Source: Flavobacterium aquiphilum (GTDB lineage Bacteria; Bacteroidota; Bacteroidia; Flavobacteriales; Flavobacteriaceae). From it: a stretch of DNA of 64,000 nt. A program made the translations under genes and the position numbers. Location: the NCBI RefSeq assembly GCF_027111335.1, contig NZ_CP114288.1, positions 4,898,001 through 4,962,000 on the forward strand. Direction: 5' to 3'. Shown one piece after another: positions 63,589 to 64,000 of this stretch. Within the stretch, counting starts at the first letter, position 1. Every line of letters begins with the position of its first letter. The notes under the pieces are model-generated. The model had not been told where the DNA came from and did no database searches. It saw only the letters and a program-made list of their open reading frames with translations.

Positions 63589-64000
63589 TTAAAACAACCC
63601 TCCCTGAATACCTCCTCTAATTTTCCCCAAATGCTTATAGGCTTTTTCGGTAACTTCACGGCCTCTTGGCGTTCTTATAATAAAACCCTCTTGAATCAAG
63701 AAAGGTTCATAAACTTCTTCAATAGTTTCACTACTTTCCGATACGGCTGTTGCCAATGTTGACAAACCAACAGGACCTCCTTTAAACTTATCAATGATAG
63801 TATTCAAAATTTTGTTGTCCATTTCATCCAAACCATAAGCATCCACATTCAATGCCCTCAAAGCATAGCGGGCAATTTCAATATCAATAGTCCCATTACC
63901 TTTAATTTGGGCAAAATCACGAACACGTCGCAGCAAAGCATTAGCAATACGAGGTGTCCCCCTACTCCTACCAGCAATTTCAATAGCAGCTTCCATTGTT
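63589..64000 (-). CDS. ruvB: Holliday junction ATP-dependent motor RuvB, 5' part outside window
   Basis: Only the C-terminal 137 codons are present; the frame is open through base 64000, and the ATG at 63996 is internal. The visible part covers the end of the AAA+ small domain ([28 protein letters not shown], in two parts, with the sensor-2 arginine in GTPR) and the winged-helix domain ([39 protein letters not shown]). RuvB drives branch migration with RuvA, encoded at 41405. The end [10 protein letters not shown] is slightly longer than usual. Confidence 0.95.
   Translation of the reverse strand, partial: TMEAAIEIAGRSRGTPRIANALLRRVRDFAQIKGNGTIDIEIARYALRALNVDAYGLDEMDNKILNTIIDKFKGGPVGLSTLATAVSESSETIEEVYEPFLIQEGFIIRTPRGREVTEKAYKHLGKIRGGIQGGLF

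Noticed and set aside
1..64000. tRNA, rRNA, insertion sequence or prophage genes
   Set aside because: None recognised by reading both strands; a dedicated scan such as tRNAscan-SE could still find a missed tRNA.

Overview
The window looks like a chromosomal segment of a gliding, Flavobacterium-like member of the Bacteroidota. The evidence is AT-rich DNA, promoter boxes of the Bacteroidota type (TTTG, about 20 nt, TAnnTTTG), no obvious Shine-Dalgarno sites, and family content typical of Flavobacteriaceae: sprA, PorP/SprF proteins, a type B C-terminal secretion domain, DUF4270, DUF4403, DUF4907 and a two-domain malic enzyme. No rRNA, tRNA, CRISPR array, insertion sequence or prophage was seen. 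Both ends cut genes: an OmpH/Skp-family gene on the left and ruvB on the right.

Layout. 1-2576 (+): two OmpH/Skp-like periplasmic chaperones and murI. 2578-5136 (-): an outer-membrane barrel protein and a DUF4270 lipoprotein. 5368-9519 (+): a compact cassette of outer-membrane protein, Kelch lipoprotein, DUF4907 protein, LytS-type histidine kinase and LytTR regulator. 9530-14571: gamma-carbonic anhydrase, an orphan PorP/SprF protein, an Nfu-type Fe-S scaffold, a 37-residue lipoprotein, a 22-residue-repeat helical protein, an MscS channel and tsaB. 14709-21840 (-): a six-gene MacAB-TolC-like exporter with two permeases and two adaptors. 22101-23516 (+): DUF4403 lipoprotein. 23615-28750 (-): terminal-oxidase biogenesis and subunit genes (ctaB, two subunit III genes, subunit IV, SCO1, a SCO-like protein without cysteines, DUF420, a small CxxC membrane protein). 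28918-33282 (-): secreted GH18 enzyme, a RemB-like protein and deoC. 33384-41986 (-): ruvA, sprA, gcvH and a VanZ-like gene, with a good promoter in front of ruvA. 42135-44997 (-): malic enzyme and a CBS protein. 45161-61892 (-): a giant surface adhesin followed by its likely PorP/SprF partner and a PorE-like OmpA protein. 62534-64000 (-): queG and ruvB.

The unifying theme is cell-surface biology of the type IX secretion system (T9SS). SprA is the translocon channel, the giant protein carries a T9SS type B C-terminal domain, the PorP/SprF protein after it probably anchors it, and RemB is associated with gliding.

The most striking feature is the adhesin gene. It contains 23 nearly identical 225-bp repeats (one Ig-like domain each) and then near-identical 324-bp Calx-beta repeats. 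As given, the gene is broken by five +1/+2 insertions, all inside the middle of the 225-bp array. Removing the eight surplus bases restores a single 4,599-residue frame. I favour errors in assembling the repeat array over genuine gene decay, but the sequence alone cannot settle this.
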